A stretch of 64,000 nt of DNA, from assembly GCA_025210295.1 (NCBI GenBank), contig JAOASC010000016.1, forward strand, positions 1 to 64,000, given 5' to 3'. The notes under the pieces are model-generated. The model had not been told where the DNA came from. It did not search any database and was given only the letters and a program-made list of their open reading frames with translations. Both the position numbers and the translations under genes were made by a program. This document shows positions 46,466 through 55,786 of this stretch, piece by piece; position 1 is the stretch's first letter; each line of letters starts with the position of its first letter. The stretch comes from Flavobacteriales bacterium. Its GTDB lineage: Bacteria > Bacteroidota > Bacteroidia > Flavobacteriales_D > Parvicellaceae.

Positions 46466-47434
46466 TCAATATTTATCATTTCCCTCAGTAACCATCTTTA
46501 TCAAATCATTGGATTCTTCTTCAATCCATTGTTTCTTAATAATCAATTGCTCAATAAGTTTAATGGCACTTTTAGAATAATAGGTTTTATCTAAACCTGA
46601 AAAACTTCGGTTATAATACCAATCACTTTTGTGGTTTTTTGAATAAACACTCTTCTTTTTGTCAATTGCAGAAGGATAAAGTAGTTTAATTTGAGGTATT
46701 TTTTCTCGAATTCGTTGATAGATGTCTAACCCATGATAGTCCCAATCACACGAATAATAGATGGGATAATCTATAGATGGTAAATAATCTAATTTTTTAA
46801 TATTATTTCCTCCCACATACCATAACCATATATTATGTTCTCTGGCAATGTCAGGATATAAGAGAAAATCTAAATTTTCGCATAACACAATTAACTTTGG
46901 ATTTTTACAATCTAATACTGTCCTATATTGCAAATCTTTTGGATCAACACCAACAAACTGTTCCAAATCAAGAATTTGAAGTATTGCTTTCTCAAGTGAT
47001 GAATCAGGAACTAAATATTTAGCATCTTCATCAAAAAAATGATTAGAAAACTTTTTCCTACTATATTTTTGTTCTAAAATCTCCTCCTTTTGATTGGCGA
47101 TAAGCATGAGAACCCTTATGTCTCTTTCTTTATAATTTGATTGAGGTTTTAAGAAAGAGTATTGATTAAAGAAGTCAAGATATTTTTGAAAATTATTTTT
47201 GAAACGTTCTTGATAAAAAGAATCAAATTTTGAAGTAGGAACTAAAACCTTAGTATTAGCAATCTTATGATCAATGACTCCTTTTTCTTCAAAAAGAAAC
47301 TTAATATAAGGATGCTTCTGAATTTTGGCTCTTGTAAACCTTTTGTGATACAGATCATTTAAAGCTTTTAGCTCTCGCCAAGATAAATTTTCACTCAACA
47401 TCTTTTCCCGATTTCTGGTAAATAAATGATTCAA
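46466..47434 (-). CDS. jetD: Wadjet nuclease subunit JetD-like (DUF2220, Toprim)
   Basis: The 322-residue protein has a Toprim-like nuclease site: E186 in VLCENLDF and D230-x-D232 in SCDWDYHG, with HG following, as in JetD. JetD is the subunit that cuts closed-circular DNA once the condensin-like core has extruded a loop. The N-terminal half (RDIRVLMLIANQKEEIL) fits the winged-helix arm. It overlaps the jetC stop by 44 bp from M1; starting at M12 (47401) would give an 11-bp overlap like jetB/jetC, so that start is a real alternative. It is the last gene of the operon. Confidence 0.8.
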   Translation of the reverse strand: MNHLFTRNREKMLSENLSWRELKALNDLYHKRFTRAKIQKHPYIKFLFEEKGVIDHKIANTKVLVPTSKFDSFYQERFKNNFQKYLDFFNQYSFLKPQSNYKERDIRVLMLIANQKEEILEQKYSRKKFSNHFFDEDAKYLVPDSSLEKAILQILDLEQFVGVDPKDLQYRTVLDCKNPKLIVLCENLDFLLYPDIAREHNIWLWYVGGNNIKKLDYLPSIDYPIYYSCDWDYHGLDIYQRIREKIPQIKLLYPSAIDKKKSVYSKNHKSDWYYNRSFSGLDKTYYSKSAIKLIEQLIIKKQWIEEESNDLIKMVTEGNDKY

Positions 47435-50400
47435 TATCTTCTTCTACGATTTCATCACTAAAGATTCCCAAAGGAGGAACATAAGTGGAGTCGTTAGCTA
47501 AGTTGTTCTCACTCATCAAGTAGATGTACTGCCCTCCTTCTTCAATTTCTCCAGCTGTCTCAATGGACATAGAAATAATTTGATATTTTTCTTTTTTTGC
47601 CAATTCGTGAAGCATGTTATAATTGTTGCCTAAGCCTTCAGCTTCATCAATGGGCATTACTTGAATTCCTTTTCTATTCTTAGTTTCGATTAATGATAAT
47701 CTTGCCAAACCAAGTAAGGCATTGGCAGTATAAGTTTGCCCTTGACTCCCAGCATTGCTTTCCCCACTCTCTAGTTTGATATCAAAGTCCAAATCGAAAT
47801 AGGATTTTGGGTTTAAAATATCTTCTATTTTTGCTTTTGAAGTGCCCCCTTCATTTCGAAAAGCAATAAGCATCATTTTGTTGATATCTATCTCTTTTCT
47901 TAAATCTTCAAAAAGCCCAATATTTGTTCTAACTTCTGCTAATTTTTCATCTAGTTGTTTACGAAATGGGTTCATCCATTTAGCAGGAAAATCCATTGCA
48001 GTTTTATACTTCAATGATGCTTTGTTATTTCCTGTAATAGCGTGGTTTTGCTTTTTGAGATAATTGTCTATTAACTGGATTTTTTCTAGATATTGATTAT
48101 AAGTATTATAAACTTCTGTTAACACTCGTTTTAAAATCTCCACTTTTCTGGAACCTATCTCCTGAACGGATTTCATTAAAACACTTAATCGTTTGGCTAT
48201 TTTATCATCAACTTTACTAAACTCAATTTTAGAATTTGGAAAAACGGTTGGTAACAGTTTATGAGCTAGCATTCCCACCGAGTAATCTATTAATTGAGAT
48301 TGATCTTCGATGGTTTCTTTTATGGTGTCATATCTTTCTTGAAATTTTGTTTCAAGTTTCTGATACTGCTCTTTCAGATTATTTTGTCCTTCATCTGGGT
48401 TATGGTCTACTTGTTTAGACTCTGTGAAATCAAAATCTTTTTGAAAGATACTCAAATAATCGTTTTTAGCTTCTTGTAATTTGGATTTAGCATTAATCTT
48501 CAACCTTTTCGAATTATTCTTCTTATTCTCCTTTTCATGTAGTTTAATTTTTATATCAGCTTTTAGGGCTATGACCTTGTTCAAACTTGGCTCTAAAGGA
48601 AACATTTCTTTATATAAATCTTCCATTACAGATTCCTTAGTATAATCTTTGATTTTGGAATTAAGTTCTTCTAACTGTATTTTTCTTTTATCAATCAATT
48701 GATCAGCACTCTCATTGCTAAGTTGACTTTTTTCAAAATGCGTTAGAATAACTTGAATTTGCTCATTGATTTGCTCTTTCTTTTTTTCTACTGACTTCCC
48801 TTTTGACCTTATAGAAATATAACTAGACTCAACCTTCTTATAATTTTGAACTACACTATCTTTTCTTTGATACAGAGTAAGGTATTCTTCAAATTCTTTC
48901 TGATTAATTCTAAATTCAGAGTCAAATTGAAAAGTTTCTATTTCATCTTTATTAGAAAATAATTGAACGGCTTCTTCTAATCCTGCAAATTCAAACAATA
49001 CTTTTTTAAGCGTTTCAGCTTCTTGTTTTTCATTTTCAAACTCTGATAATTCTTGCTTAACACTACTATTAATACTAGAAAGTTGATTGAGTAACTTTTT
49101 AGCATCTGTTCCACTCAAATACTGTTTGGGAACATAACTGATATATTCATGAACTCCATCCAAATTAATCCAAAAACCATCTTTAGAATCATCTTTTATT
49201 ACTTTTAAATTATCAAATAGTTCTTTCGGGAATGGCAAATATCTATTAGTAGTTTTCGATATAGGTTTTTCTCTAGGTAAGGACTGAAAATGTACCAATA
49301 CGCTTTCAGCCTCAGAAGAAATAGGTAGATTTAGATTATCTTTAGCCCACATCGCTAACGAATTTTCATTTTTCTCATCAGAAAAAACGGCTAAAGCTTT
49401 TAGTTCTTCAATCCGATTATTACGTTCAATTATTTCATCTTCAAATCTTAATGAAGTCTGCTTAAAAGCTTTTAACCAACCCGATTTTTCAAAAGCATCC
49501 AATTGATTCTTATTTCCCAAATACTGAATAAAACGTTGTAGTGTTTCCTTTTCCTTTATTTTATCTTGTTGTTCTTTATAAATTTGCTTTAACTGCTCGA
49601 CATTATGATACTTTTTAAGCCATTCATTCATCTTGTCAATCTTCTTCTTTTCATCTGAAGCTAACTCAAACTGTTTTTTTGGATGGATAATTTTATCTAA
49701 GTAAGCCTCCTCAGAAGATTGAATATCTTTTAAATCGGAAAGTAAAGATTTGAGATTCTCAAGTTCAGTTATTTCTAATTCTGTCTCTTTTTTGTTGATT
49801 AAAAGCCATTTCGAATAACTCTTACGATAAGTTTGTTTAGTTTTTTTATGGTTTACAGTACTTTCATCCAAATTCAGTTTCCAAAACCAATTTTTAGCAG
49901 TATGATATTCTAATTGTTTATCGGTAAAATTCTTGTGAATCTCTAAAATACTTTTAACCTGTTTCTGTTTTATATCAATCAGTTGTATTTCCTTTGTATA
50001 ACGTTCTTGTTCATGAAATTCATTTTGAATACCTGCAACTTCGTCTTTATATTTCTGCATGATTTTATCCTGTTCCGTATCTCCAAATAGAAATTTTTTC
50101 AAAGAATGAGTATCCTTTTTAAAGCCTTTCCCCCTTGAAAAAGAACGTAGTATACTTGCATAACTTTCTAAGGTTTTGTCATGATTAAAATCTAAAGAAA
50201 TTAAACCATTATCAAATAATAATTGATGATAAACCTTCCAATTAAAACGCTTTAATCTTGCTTTGGTAAACTGCTCTTGCAAAGTTTCTATCCGTTGTAT
50301 CATATTGCCAAGCAATAGATCCTTATAATATAGAGGACTTGAAAGAGGTGTTAGATTACTTTCCCAATCGTAACTATCTTGAATAATAAAGGGGTCGGCC

Positions 50401-50732
50401 TTGTTGCTAGAGCTTTCTATAAAAACTCCGATAACAAGATATTTATCTTCCGTAACTTCTATATTCAAAAAAGAATACGCCAAACCGTGTTGTTTACCTT
50501 TCGGTTTTATAACCATTCCTTTAACATCTCGTTCTTTGTTGCTTTCAGTCGAGGATTTAAAAAGTTTAGATCCAACTAAAATAAGTTGAAACATATCGGC
50601 AACCATGCTTTTACCACTACCACTTTCTCCACTAAAATCAGTACGTAAAGGATGAAAAATATAATCGCAGTTGAAATGCTGCTTAATACCAATGGTAGAT
50701 AGGCTATGAACTCTTGGATAATTATTTTGCAT
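47391..50732 (-). CDS. jetC: Wadjet SMC-like ATPase JetC
   Basis: At 1113 residues this is the motor subunit. It has a Walker A motif (GESGSGKS at 35-42), long alternating heptad coiled-coil stretches through most of residues 210-900, and a Walker B-type PIDEAEGLG near 1036 at the C-terminal head. That is the MukB/Rad50-like arrangement of JetC, which dimerises and extrudes DNA loops on plasmids. It overlaps jetB by 11 bp. In this AT-rich region the coding sequence is intact, with no frameshift. Confidence 0.88.
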   Translation of the reverse strand: MQNNYPRVHSLSTIGIKQHFNCDYIFHPLRTDFSGESGSGKSMVADMFQLILVGSKLFKSSTESNKERDVKGMVIKPKGKQHGLAYSFLNIEVTEDKYLVIGVFIESSSNKADPFIIQDSYDWESNLTPLSSPLYYKDLLLGNMIQRIETLQEQFTKARLKRFNWKVYHQLLFDNGLISLDFNHDKTLESYASILRSFSRGKGFKKDTHSLKKFLFGDTEQDKIMQKYKDEVAGIQNEFHEQERYTKEIQLIDIKQKQVKSILEIHKNFTDKQLEYHTAKNWFWKLNLDESTVNHKKTKQTYRKSYSKWLLINKKETELEITELENLKSLLSDLKDIQSSEEAYLDKIIHPKKQFELASDEKKKIDKMNEWLKKYHNVEQLKQIYKEQQDKIKEKETLQRFIQYLGNKNQLDAFEKSGWLKAFKQTSLRFEDEIIERNNRIEELKALAVFSDEKNENSLAMWAKDNLNLPISSEAESVLVHFQSLPREKPISKTTNRYLPFPKELFDNLKVIKDDSKDGFWINLDGVHEYISYVPKQYLSGTDAKKLLNQLSSINSSVKQELSEFENEKQEAETLKKVLFEFAGLEEAVQLFSNKDEIETFQFDSEFRINQKEFEEYLTLYQRKDSVVQNYKKVESSYISIRSKGKSVEKKKEQINEQIQVILTHFEKSQLSNESADQLIDKRKIQLEELNSKIKDYTKESVMEDLYKEMFPLEPSLNKVIALKADIKIKLHEKENKKNNSKRLKINAKSKLQEAKNDYLSIFQKDFDFTESKQVDHNPDEGQNNLKEQYQKLETKFQERYDTIKETIEDQSQLIDYSVGMLAHKLLPTVFPNSKIEFSKVDDKIAKRLSVLMKSVQEIGSRKVEILKRVLTEVYNTYNQYLEKIQLIDNYLKKQNHAITGNNKASLKYKTAMDFPAKWMNPFRKQLDEKLAEVRTNIGLFEDLRKEIDINKMMLIAFRNEGGTSKAKIEDILNPKSYFDLDFDIKLESGESNAGSQGQTYTANALLGLARLSLIETKNRKGIQVMPIDEAEGLGNNYNMLHELAKKEKYQIISMSIETAGEIEEGGQYIYLMSENNLANDSTYVPPLGIFSDEIVEEDIESFIYQKSGKDVE

Positions 50733-51396
50733 TTTGGCTTTGGACTAGTAATTGGTCTATATTATTGATTTGACTTTGATAAAGAGTTCTTAATCGCTCA
50801 AATGAAGGAAGTGGTTTAAATCGATTCTTTACTTTATTATCTTCCCATTCAATCCACCCTAAATGGTTAAAAGTGTCAAATGCTTTTTTTATCAAGTCAA
50901 TAATTTTTTCTTCATTGAAGTCACTGCTATTAACACTTCTTGAACTAACAATTAATTTGAATAGAGCTTCTTTTTCATCATCATACTCAGAAATTAAAGT
51001 AGAAGTAAAATCATCAACAGTATCTAATTCTATATTACCATCTATTTTATACAACTTAAAGAACAACATTCCAATAAGAATAGCTTCTGTATCTAAATAA
51101 TCTCTAGCAGAAGTTGGGACTGCTCCTCGACTCCCTTCTTCAAAATCAATAAAAAAGTAGTGATTAAAATCATTACCCTCTTTGCTCAAAACTACCCTAA
51201 ACAACTCATGATAATATAATTTTAAACTATCGAAGTTACGTTCTATGAACCGAAAAAGCTCTCCTGGTTTTGGGTAGTCTCTTTGTATATGAATACCACT
51301 TCTCAAGGCATAATCCAACTTAGCAAACACTTGTTCTGCTTTATTGTCGTATAAGAAACTAATACGGCTTACTTCTTCTGTACTATCATCTCCCAT
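50722..51396 (-). CDS. jetB: Wadjet MukE-like subunit JetB
   Basis: The 224-residue protein is acidic and helical, with winged-helix-like segments (TLISEYDDEKEALFKLIVSSRS near 118 and DLIKKAFDTFNHLGWIEWE near 168). Position between the JetA- and JetC-like genes and its length fit JetB, the MukE-type accessory of the condensin core. Sequence motifs alone would not be enough to name it. It overlaps jetA by 28 bp and jetC by 11 bp, so translation is likely coupled. Confidence 0.75.
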   Translation of the reverse strand: MGDDSTEEVSRISFLYDNKAEQVFAKLDYALRSGIHIQRDYPKPGELFRFIERNFDSLKLYYHELFRVVLSKEGNDFNHYFFIDFEEGSRGAVPTSARDYLDTEAILIGMLFFKLYKIDGNIELDTVDDFTSTLISEYDDEKEALFKLIVSSRSVNSSDFNEEKIIDLIKKAFDTFNHLGWIEWEDNKVKNRFKPLPSFERLRTLYQSQINNIDQLLVQSQNAK

Positions 51397-52679
51397 AAGC
51401 TTAGATTTTGAATTCCTTCATCTGATTGTTTTTCTTTTTTTATATTAACGACATATTTTTGTTCGTAAAAACTCTTTTTCAATACCTGTTGTGCTGTTTT
51501 TACAGCAATACCAAGCTTCTCTTCTTCTTTGAAAACCTTGAAGAAAAATGGCGAAAATTTTAGTTTTTCTGATTGCTCTAACTCTTGCATAACTACTTTT
51601 GTCCAATACTTAATTCGATCTTTCTCATGCTTCCATTTTAGTGCTTTAGTCAAAAGCTTCTTTTTACCCTCATGATTGATCTTTCTTACGGAAACAGCTT
51701 GTGCAGTTTTTGGACTTATATCTTTTTCAGAGATGATTGTAAATTTAGGTTCAAATTCACGATTATATACTCTTTTTCGAGGAATGCCTTTCGGAAGGTT
51801 AAGGTTTCTTTGGGATGACTTGGAATGTTTCAATAAATAATTCAAAAAATGTTCAGTTTTTCGATCAAAGTCTCTTTGATTAAAATCGTAAATAAATTCT
51901 CGTATCCGTGGTTTAATCTTGTCTATACGTTGACTTACCTGCTCTAATTGAGAACGAACATGATTATTAAACTCTCTTACTCTTCGAATGTCAGATATAT
52001 TATCGGTCTGTCCTTCTTCTTGAAGCATATTAGTTAGAACTTCATCAATATCATAGGTGCCTCGAAATGCTTTTGAGAGCTCAACAGCTTGCTCTTTTAT
52101 TACATCCAGTTTAGCTTCTATTGATTGAATGAAATTAATTATATCATTTTTCTCTTCTTCACTTTTGATAAGTTTCTTAAACTCATCTACCGATTCGTTA
52201 ACTTGTTGATCTAAAATTTCAATCTGCTCTCCCAATTGGATATGACGTTCATTAAAATGATCTTCTACCCACAATTTGAAATTACCTTGATCTACCGATT
52301 CTTTTAAACGATTATATAAATCATCAAACCAACGCTTAATTTTAGCAGGACTATATCCTTCTATCAGTCTTTTTTGCGTACGCTTACAGAATTCTAATCC
52401 GTATGGTTTTAAGCGATAAGCTTTATTGGCTTTATCTCGCCAAATAAAATAATCTTGAAGTCTTAATATAATAGAGTTATTCCTTTCGTATTCATTTCTT
52501 TGGCTTTGTTTGCCTAAATCTTTTAAGGTTTGATTTATCGTTCTTATAAAATCATTTTCATTAAAGTTCCCCTCCTCAAACTGTTCATAAAGAGACAACA
52601 AAATCAATCCATCCGTTTTTTTCGGAATAATTTGATCATAATAATCTCTTGCTTCTTTATATAAATTAAAGCCATCCAT
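51369..52679 (-). CDS. jetA: Wadjet kleisin-like subunit JetA
   Basis: The 436 residues begin with a winged-helix-like segment and continue as predicted helices with a long coiled coil at about 150-270 (EEKNDIINFIQSIEAKLDVI). A basic C-terminal part ends in another helix bundle. This is the expected architecture of a MukF-like kleisin that bridges the two JetC heads. The assignment relies on operon order as well as layout. It is the first gene of the operon; no strong promoter match was found in the 490-bp gap upstream. Confidence 0.75.
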   Translation of the reverse strand: MDGFNLYKEARDYYDQIIPKKTDGLILLSLYEQFEEGNFNENDFIRTINQTLKDLGKQSQRNEYERNNSIILRLQDYFIWRDKANKAYRLKPYGLEFCKRTQKRLIEGYSPAKIKRWFDDLYNRLKESVDQGNFKLWVEDHFNERHIQLGEQIEILDQQVNESVDEFKKLIKSEEEKNDIINFIQSIEAKLDVIKEQAVELSKAFRGTYDIDEVLTNMLQEEGQTDNISDIRRVREFNNHVRSQLEQVSQRIDKIKPRIREFIYDFNQRDFDRKTEHFLNYLLKHSKSSQRNLNLPKGIPRKRVYNREFEPKFTIISEKDISPKTAQAVSVRKINHEGKKKLLTKALKWKHEKDRIKYWTKVVMQELEQSEKLKFSPFFFKVFKEEEKLGIAVKTAQQVLKKSFYEQKYVVNIKKEKQSDEGIQNLSLWEMIVQKK

Positions 52680-53171
52680 TTCGTTATATACTTAAATAGT
52701 CTATATATTTTATAGAAGTTTTAAAATTCTTAAAAGATTTATAATTATGGATTTTAATTTCTTTAATTTTCATATATAAACAATTTTTATCTTACAATAA
52801 AAACTATAAAACAATATTATAACTTGAGATAATACTTAAAAAATTATAACTCAAAATATAGAACTCTAAATATATTAAATTTTAACAAGCAAAAGCTTAC
52901 GGAATCCCGTAATTATTTGAAATTTAATACAGAATATTCCCATTCCATACACATTTTGCTTCCACTCTTCTGCCCTAGCTGCAAAAAGAGTAGTCTTATA
53001 ATGTTTTGCGTTATGTAACTTTGCTTTGGTAAAAAGCGAAGTTCCTTTCTTAAATTTTCTTTGATTTTTTTCTTCTCCAAAAGTTTTTTTTAAAATGTAA
53101 TGGAATACTTAACATTTAGCTATAATTTGTAATTAAGGTTGTTTTATATCCAATATATATGTGGTTGGTTA
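52680..53171. other. Gene-free gap upstream of the Wadjet operon
   Basis: I find no open frame of note. The DNA is very AT-rich except for a patch at 52931-53040. Within it, CCATTCCATACACATTTTGCTTCC (52941-52964) resembles 59732-59757, and GCGTTATGTAACTTTGC (53008-53024) resembles copy B of the element at 46144-46160. TAGCTATAAT recurs at 53117. The operon promoter must lie here but no exact TAnnTTTG was found. Confidence 0.6.
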
Positions 53172-53447
53172 TTATAAATTATGATTACCAAAGGTATTTT
53201 TCGAAGCAAAAAAACGAAACATCTTGAAACGTTTTTCAAAAGTACATTCTTTGAGTTTTGCAGGACAATCCAGAATATCTTCTAATTCTTGAAAATTAGT
53301 TCTTAAATATTCGCCTGGACTAGAGTATTTTAACCCCAGTAAGACTCTATTAAATGTCTTATATTCTGAATCGCCTAATATATCATAAATCAATTTTGAT
53401 TCATTATCAAGTTGAATTGATTTCTTTTTCTTTTTCTTAAATAACAT
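53172..53447 (-). CDS. Small lysine-rich hypothetical protein
   Basis: The 91-residue protein starts with a run of lysines (FKKKKKKSIQ), then acidic and helical sequence with a C-x6-C pair (C63 and C70 approximately) and an aromatic C-terminus. It has no recognised family. It lies alone between the Wadjet operon and the RloC-like module, both on the same strand. It could be a small effector or inhibitor linked to either, or a decayed gene. Confidence 0.45.
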   Translation of the reverse strand: MLFKKKKKKSIQLDNESKLIYDILGDSEYKTFNRVLLGLKYSSPGEYLRTNFQELEDILDCPAKLKECTFEKRFKMFRFFASKNTFGNHNL

Positions 53448-53547
53448 ATACTATGTTACAAAATTTTAAAACATTTAATAGAAATAACGATGAAAACATT
53501 GAAAAAATACCATAAGAATATAATGAGGTATTATATTTTAAGTTTAT

Positions 53548-55779
53548 TTATACAACCATCTCTATTTCCTTATTCTCTTCTTGCTCTTGCATCATCATTT
53601 TGTAATGTTCAATATGATTCGTTTTGTCAAAAATGGCCTTAAAAACCTTTTTATAATTCTCAATGGTTTCATCTTGATACTCAATATATAAATCATCATT
53701 TACACTATGGGAACCATCATTTACCCAACTTATTAAAGCCCTACAAATATCTTTTTCTTCTTTCGTGTCAAACTTCCCAACAAGCTTATCATCTCGATAT
53801 TTTCCGAGTACCCTGAAATAGTTTTCTATAATTCTTCTCATTGTATTTTGAACCGATACAAGTGTACTTTCTTCTTTTAATTCTTTCCAAAGTAATTCGT
53901 AAGATGAATATATTGGATTGTCTTGCCCAAAAGATTGAATAGACGTTTTTTTATTCTTCTTTCTTAACAACCAGTAATTAGTGTTGTTTAATTTGTTTTT
54001 TCTGCCATCAATAAACGAAACTTCTTTATGGAAAAACACATTGTGAGTTAATAAAATAACCTGAAGGATATTCCCTTTATTTTTTCTTATGTCTTTTAAT
54101 ATACTTTTAATCAGAGTGCTTACAACATATAGAACATTACTGTCTAAACTTGAAATAGGGTCATCAATTACAAGTATTTTGTCTTCGGAGGTTTTTCCTT
54201 CTTCTAAAGAACCTTTAGCTATCTGTAAGAAGTATAAAAAAGTAATGAATGTTATCTCACCTTCACTTAGTGTAGATTCAGCTGGTGATCCATCTTCTCT
54301 TTGTATTTCATAGTGATTATCTTCTTTTGGGGAGGGAACTATTGTGAAACTTTGAAAACCATATGTTTTTAACGTATTGTTGATTTGAATTACTGTTGGC
54401 TCAGAACTAGTAACATTTAAACTTAACTGATTTATTTCAATTTTAAGTAATCTGTGTTTCTCCTTAAAACCATCATACTGTTTCTGAATCCCTTCAATAG
54501 CTTTAGTTAAAACATCTTGTTCTTTAGCATAATTATCCAGCTCTGCTTTGTTATCTTCTACAAGGTATTTCCAAATAGAATTAATCAAATCATCTCTTTG
54601 ATTGGCGTAATCTAAAACGATTTTATTATGACTTTCGATTGACTTATTAGCTTCTGTCAATAATGAGTTTAAACTACCTAATTGCTCTTTAATAGTTTGC
54701 AAATTAATTTCCCTACTAGGCTCAGATAATTTGTTCTGAAGGTGCTCTTTGTTTGCAGTAAACTCACTAATCAAAGTTTTTAAATTAGCTGAAAACAAAC
54801 TGATATTTAGCTTTGTTTTATTGTTCTCTTTTTCGTCTTTTTCTATTTGGTTTAATTGATTTACAATCGTTGCAGCCTCTCTTAGATATTCGTCATTAAA
54901 ATCTTTAATTTTTTTTAGATTGTTCGTGAAATTTTCATCAAAAAAATCATCTAGTTGCTTTTTAAAATTTTCAGTAATAGTTTCTTCTTGACAGAATGGG
55001 CAAGTTTTATCGGTTTCTTCCAAATACTCTTTCCCTTTTATAATCCAATCGTTTATGTTTAATTTTTGTATAAGGTTAGCGATTTCAACATCTGCTTTTC
55101 CAATTATTTTTTTCTGCCATATTTTATCTTCTTCTATTTCTACAAGCTTATCGAATTGCACAATTGTAAAAGACTCTATATGTTTAGGTCTTTCTCCAAA
55201 AATAGTTTGAGACTTTGTTTTTAGAACATCTAAATCTAAAATGGGGTGATTGTTGTTTTTGAATTCTTTAATGAATCTGTTATAAAAAGCATCTTTACTT
55301 CTCATTGAGCCAACAAAAGCTTCTTTAAAATGAGTTTTACGCTTTTGGTAAATATTTTTCCAAATGCTCTCTTTAAATTTTGAGCTTTTTTCAGCCTTTT
55401 CTTCATTATACTTATCCAATGAAGCTTTACGTTTTACATATTGCTCTTTTATATTTTTGAGTTCTTCTTTTTTTGTATTGATTACACCAATTTCCTCTTT
55501 TGAGGCTTTTCCTAAAGTAAAAACACCATTAAGATTACCTTTTCCAAAATAATCTTCTCTGAATTTTTTATTGTAAACAAGCGTTTCTAGCTCCGAATCA
55601 TTTTTCCATTTCTTAGTACAATCAGAAAAGTTCAAACTAGAGGAATCGTATAAAAAATTTGATAGAGTGGTTTTTCCAGTACCATTTGAGCCATAGATGA
55701 AATTGATTTCCTTTAAATCATTAATTTCAACAGGATCAACATAAGTAGCAATGTTATGAAGTTTAATATTTGTAATCAT
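53548..55779 (-). CDS. RloC/PrrC-like ABC ATPase with zinc hook, candidate anticodon nuclease
   Basis: The 743 residues form an AAA_13-type SMC-like ATPase: Walker A GSNGTGKT at 30-37, a coiled coil broken by a CPFC zinc-hook motif at 260-263, LSEGE signature at 504-508 and Walker B ILVIDDP at 535-541. The C-terminal domain carries R648-x3-E652 and H691 (in NDGSH), a candidate counterpart of the R-E-H triad of PrrC, where RloC and PrrC cut tRNA anticodon loops. The E-to-H spacing here is 39 residues (32 in PrrC as I recall), so the nuclease claim is an inference. The PD-(D/E)XK-like gene is 7 bp upstream. Confidence 0.8.
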   Translation of the reverse strand: MITNIKLHNIATYVDPVEINDLKEINFIYGSNGTGKTTLSNFLYDSSSLNFSDCTKKWKNDSELETLVYNKKFREDYFGKGNLNGVFTLGKASKEEIGVINTKKEELKNIKEQYVKRKASLDKYNEEKAEKSSKFKESIWKNIYQKRKTHFKEAFVGSMRSKDAFYNRFIKEFKNNNHPILDLDVLKTKSQTIFGERPKHIESFTIVQFDKLVEIEEDKIWQKKIIGKADVEIANLIQKLNINDWIIKGKEYLEETDKTCPFCQEETITENFKKQLDDFFDENFTNNLKKIKDFNDEYLREAATIVNQLNQIEKDEKENNKTKLNISLFSANLKTLISEFTANKEHLQNKLSEPSREINLQTIKEQLGSLNSLLTEANKSIESHNKIVLDYANQRDDLINSIWKYLVEDNKAELDNYAKEQDVLTKAIEGIQKQYDGFKEKHRLLKIEINQLSLNVTSSEPTVIQINNTLKTYGFQSFTIVPSPKEDNHYEIQREDGSPAESTLSEGEITFITFLYFLQIAKGSLEEGKTSEDKILVIDDPISSLDSNVLYVVSTLIKSILKDIRKNKGNILQVILLTHNVFFHKEVSFIDGRKNKLNNTNYWLLRKKNKKTSIQSFGQDNPIYSSYELLWKELKEESTLVSVQNTMRRIIENYFRVLGKYRDDKLVGKFDTKEEKDICRALISWVNDGSHSVNDDLYIEYQDETIENYKKVFKAIFDKTNHIEHYKMMMQEQEENKEIEMVV

Positions 55780-55786
55780 TTTATGA

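Noticed and set aside
46184..46479. Two overlapping minus-strand frames of 62 and 85 codons after jetD
   Set aside because: They lie in different frames of the same gap, show no domain or signal peptide, and one overlaps the jetD end; I treat them as non-coding.
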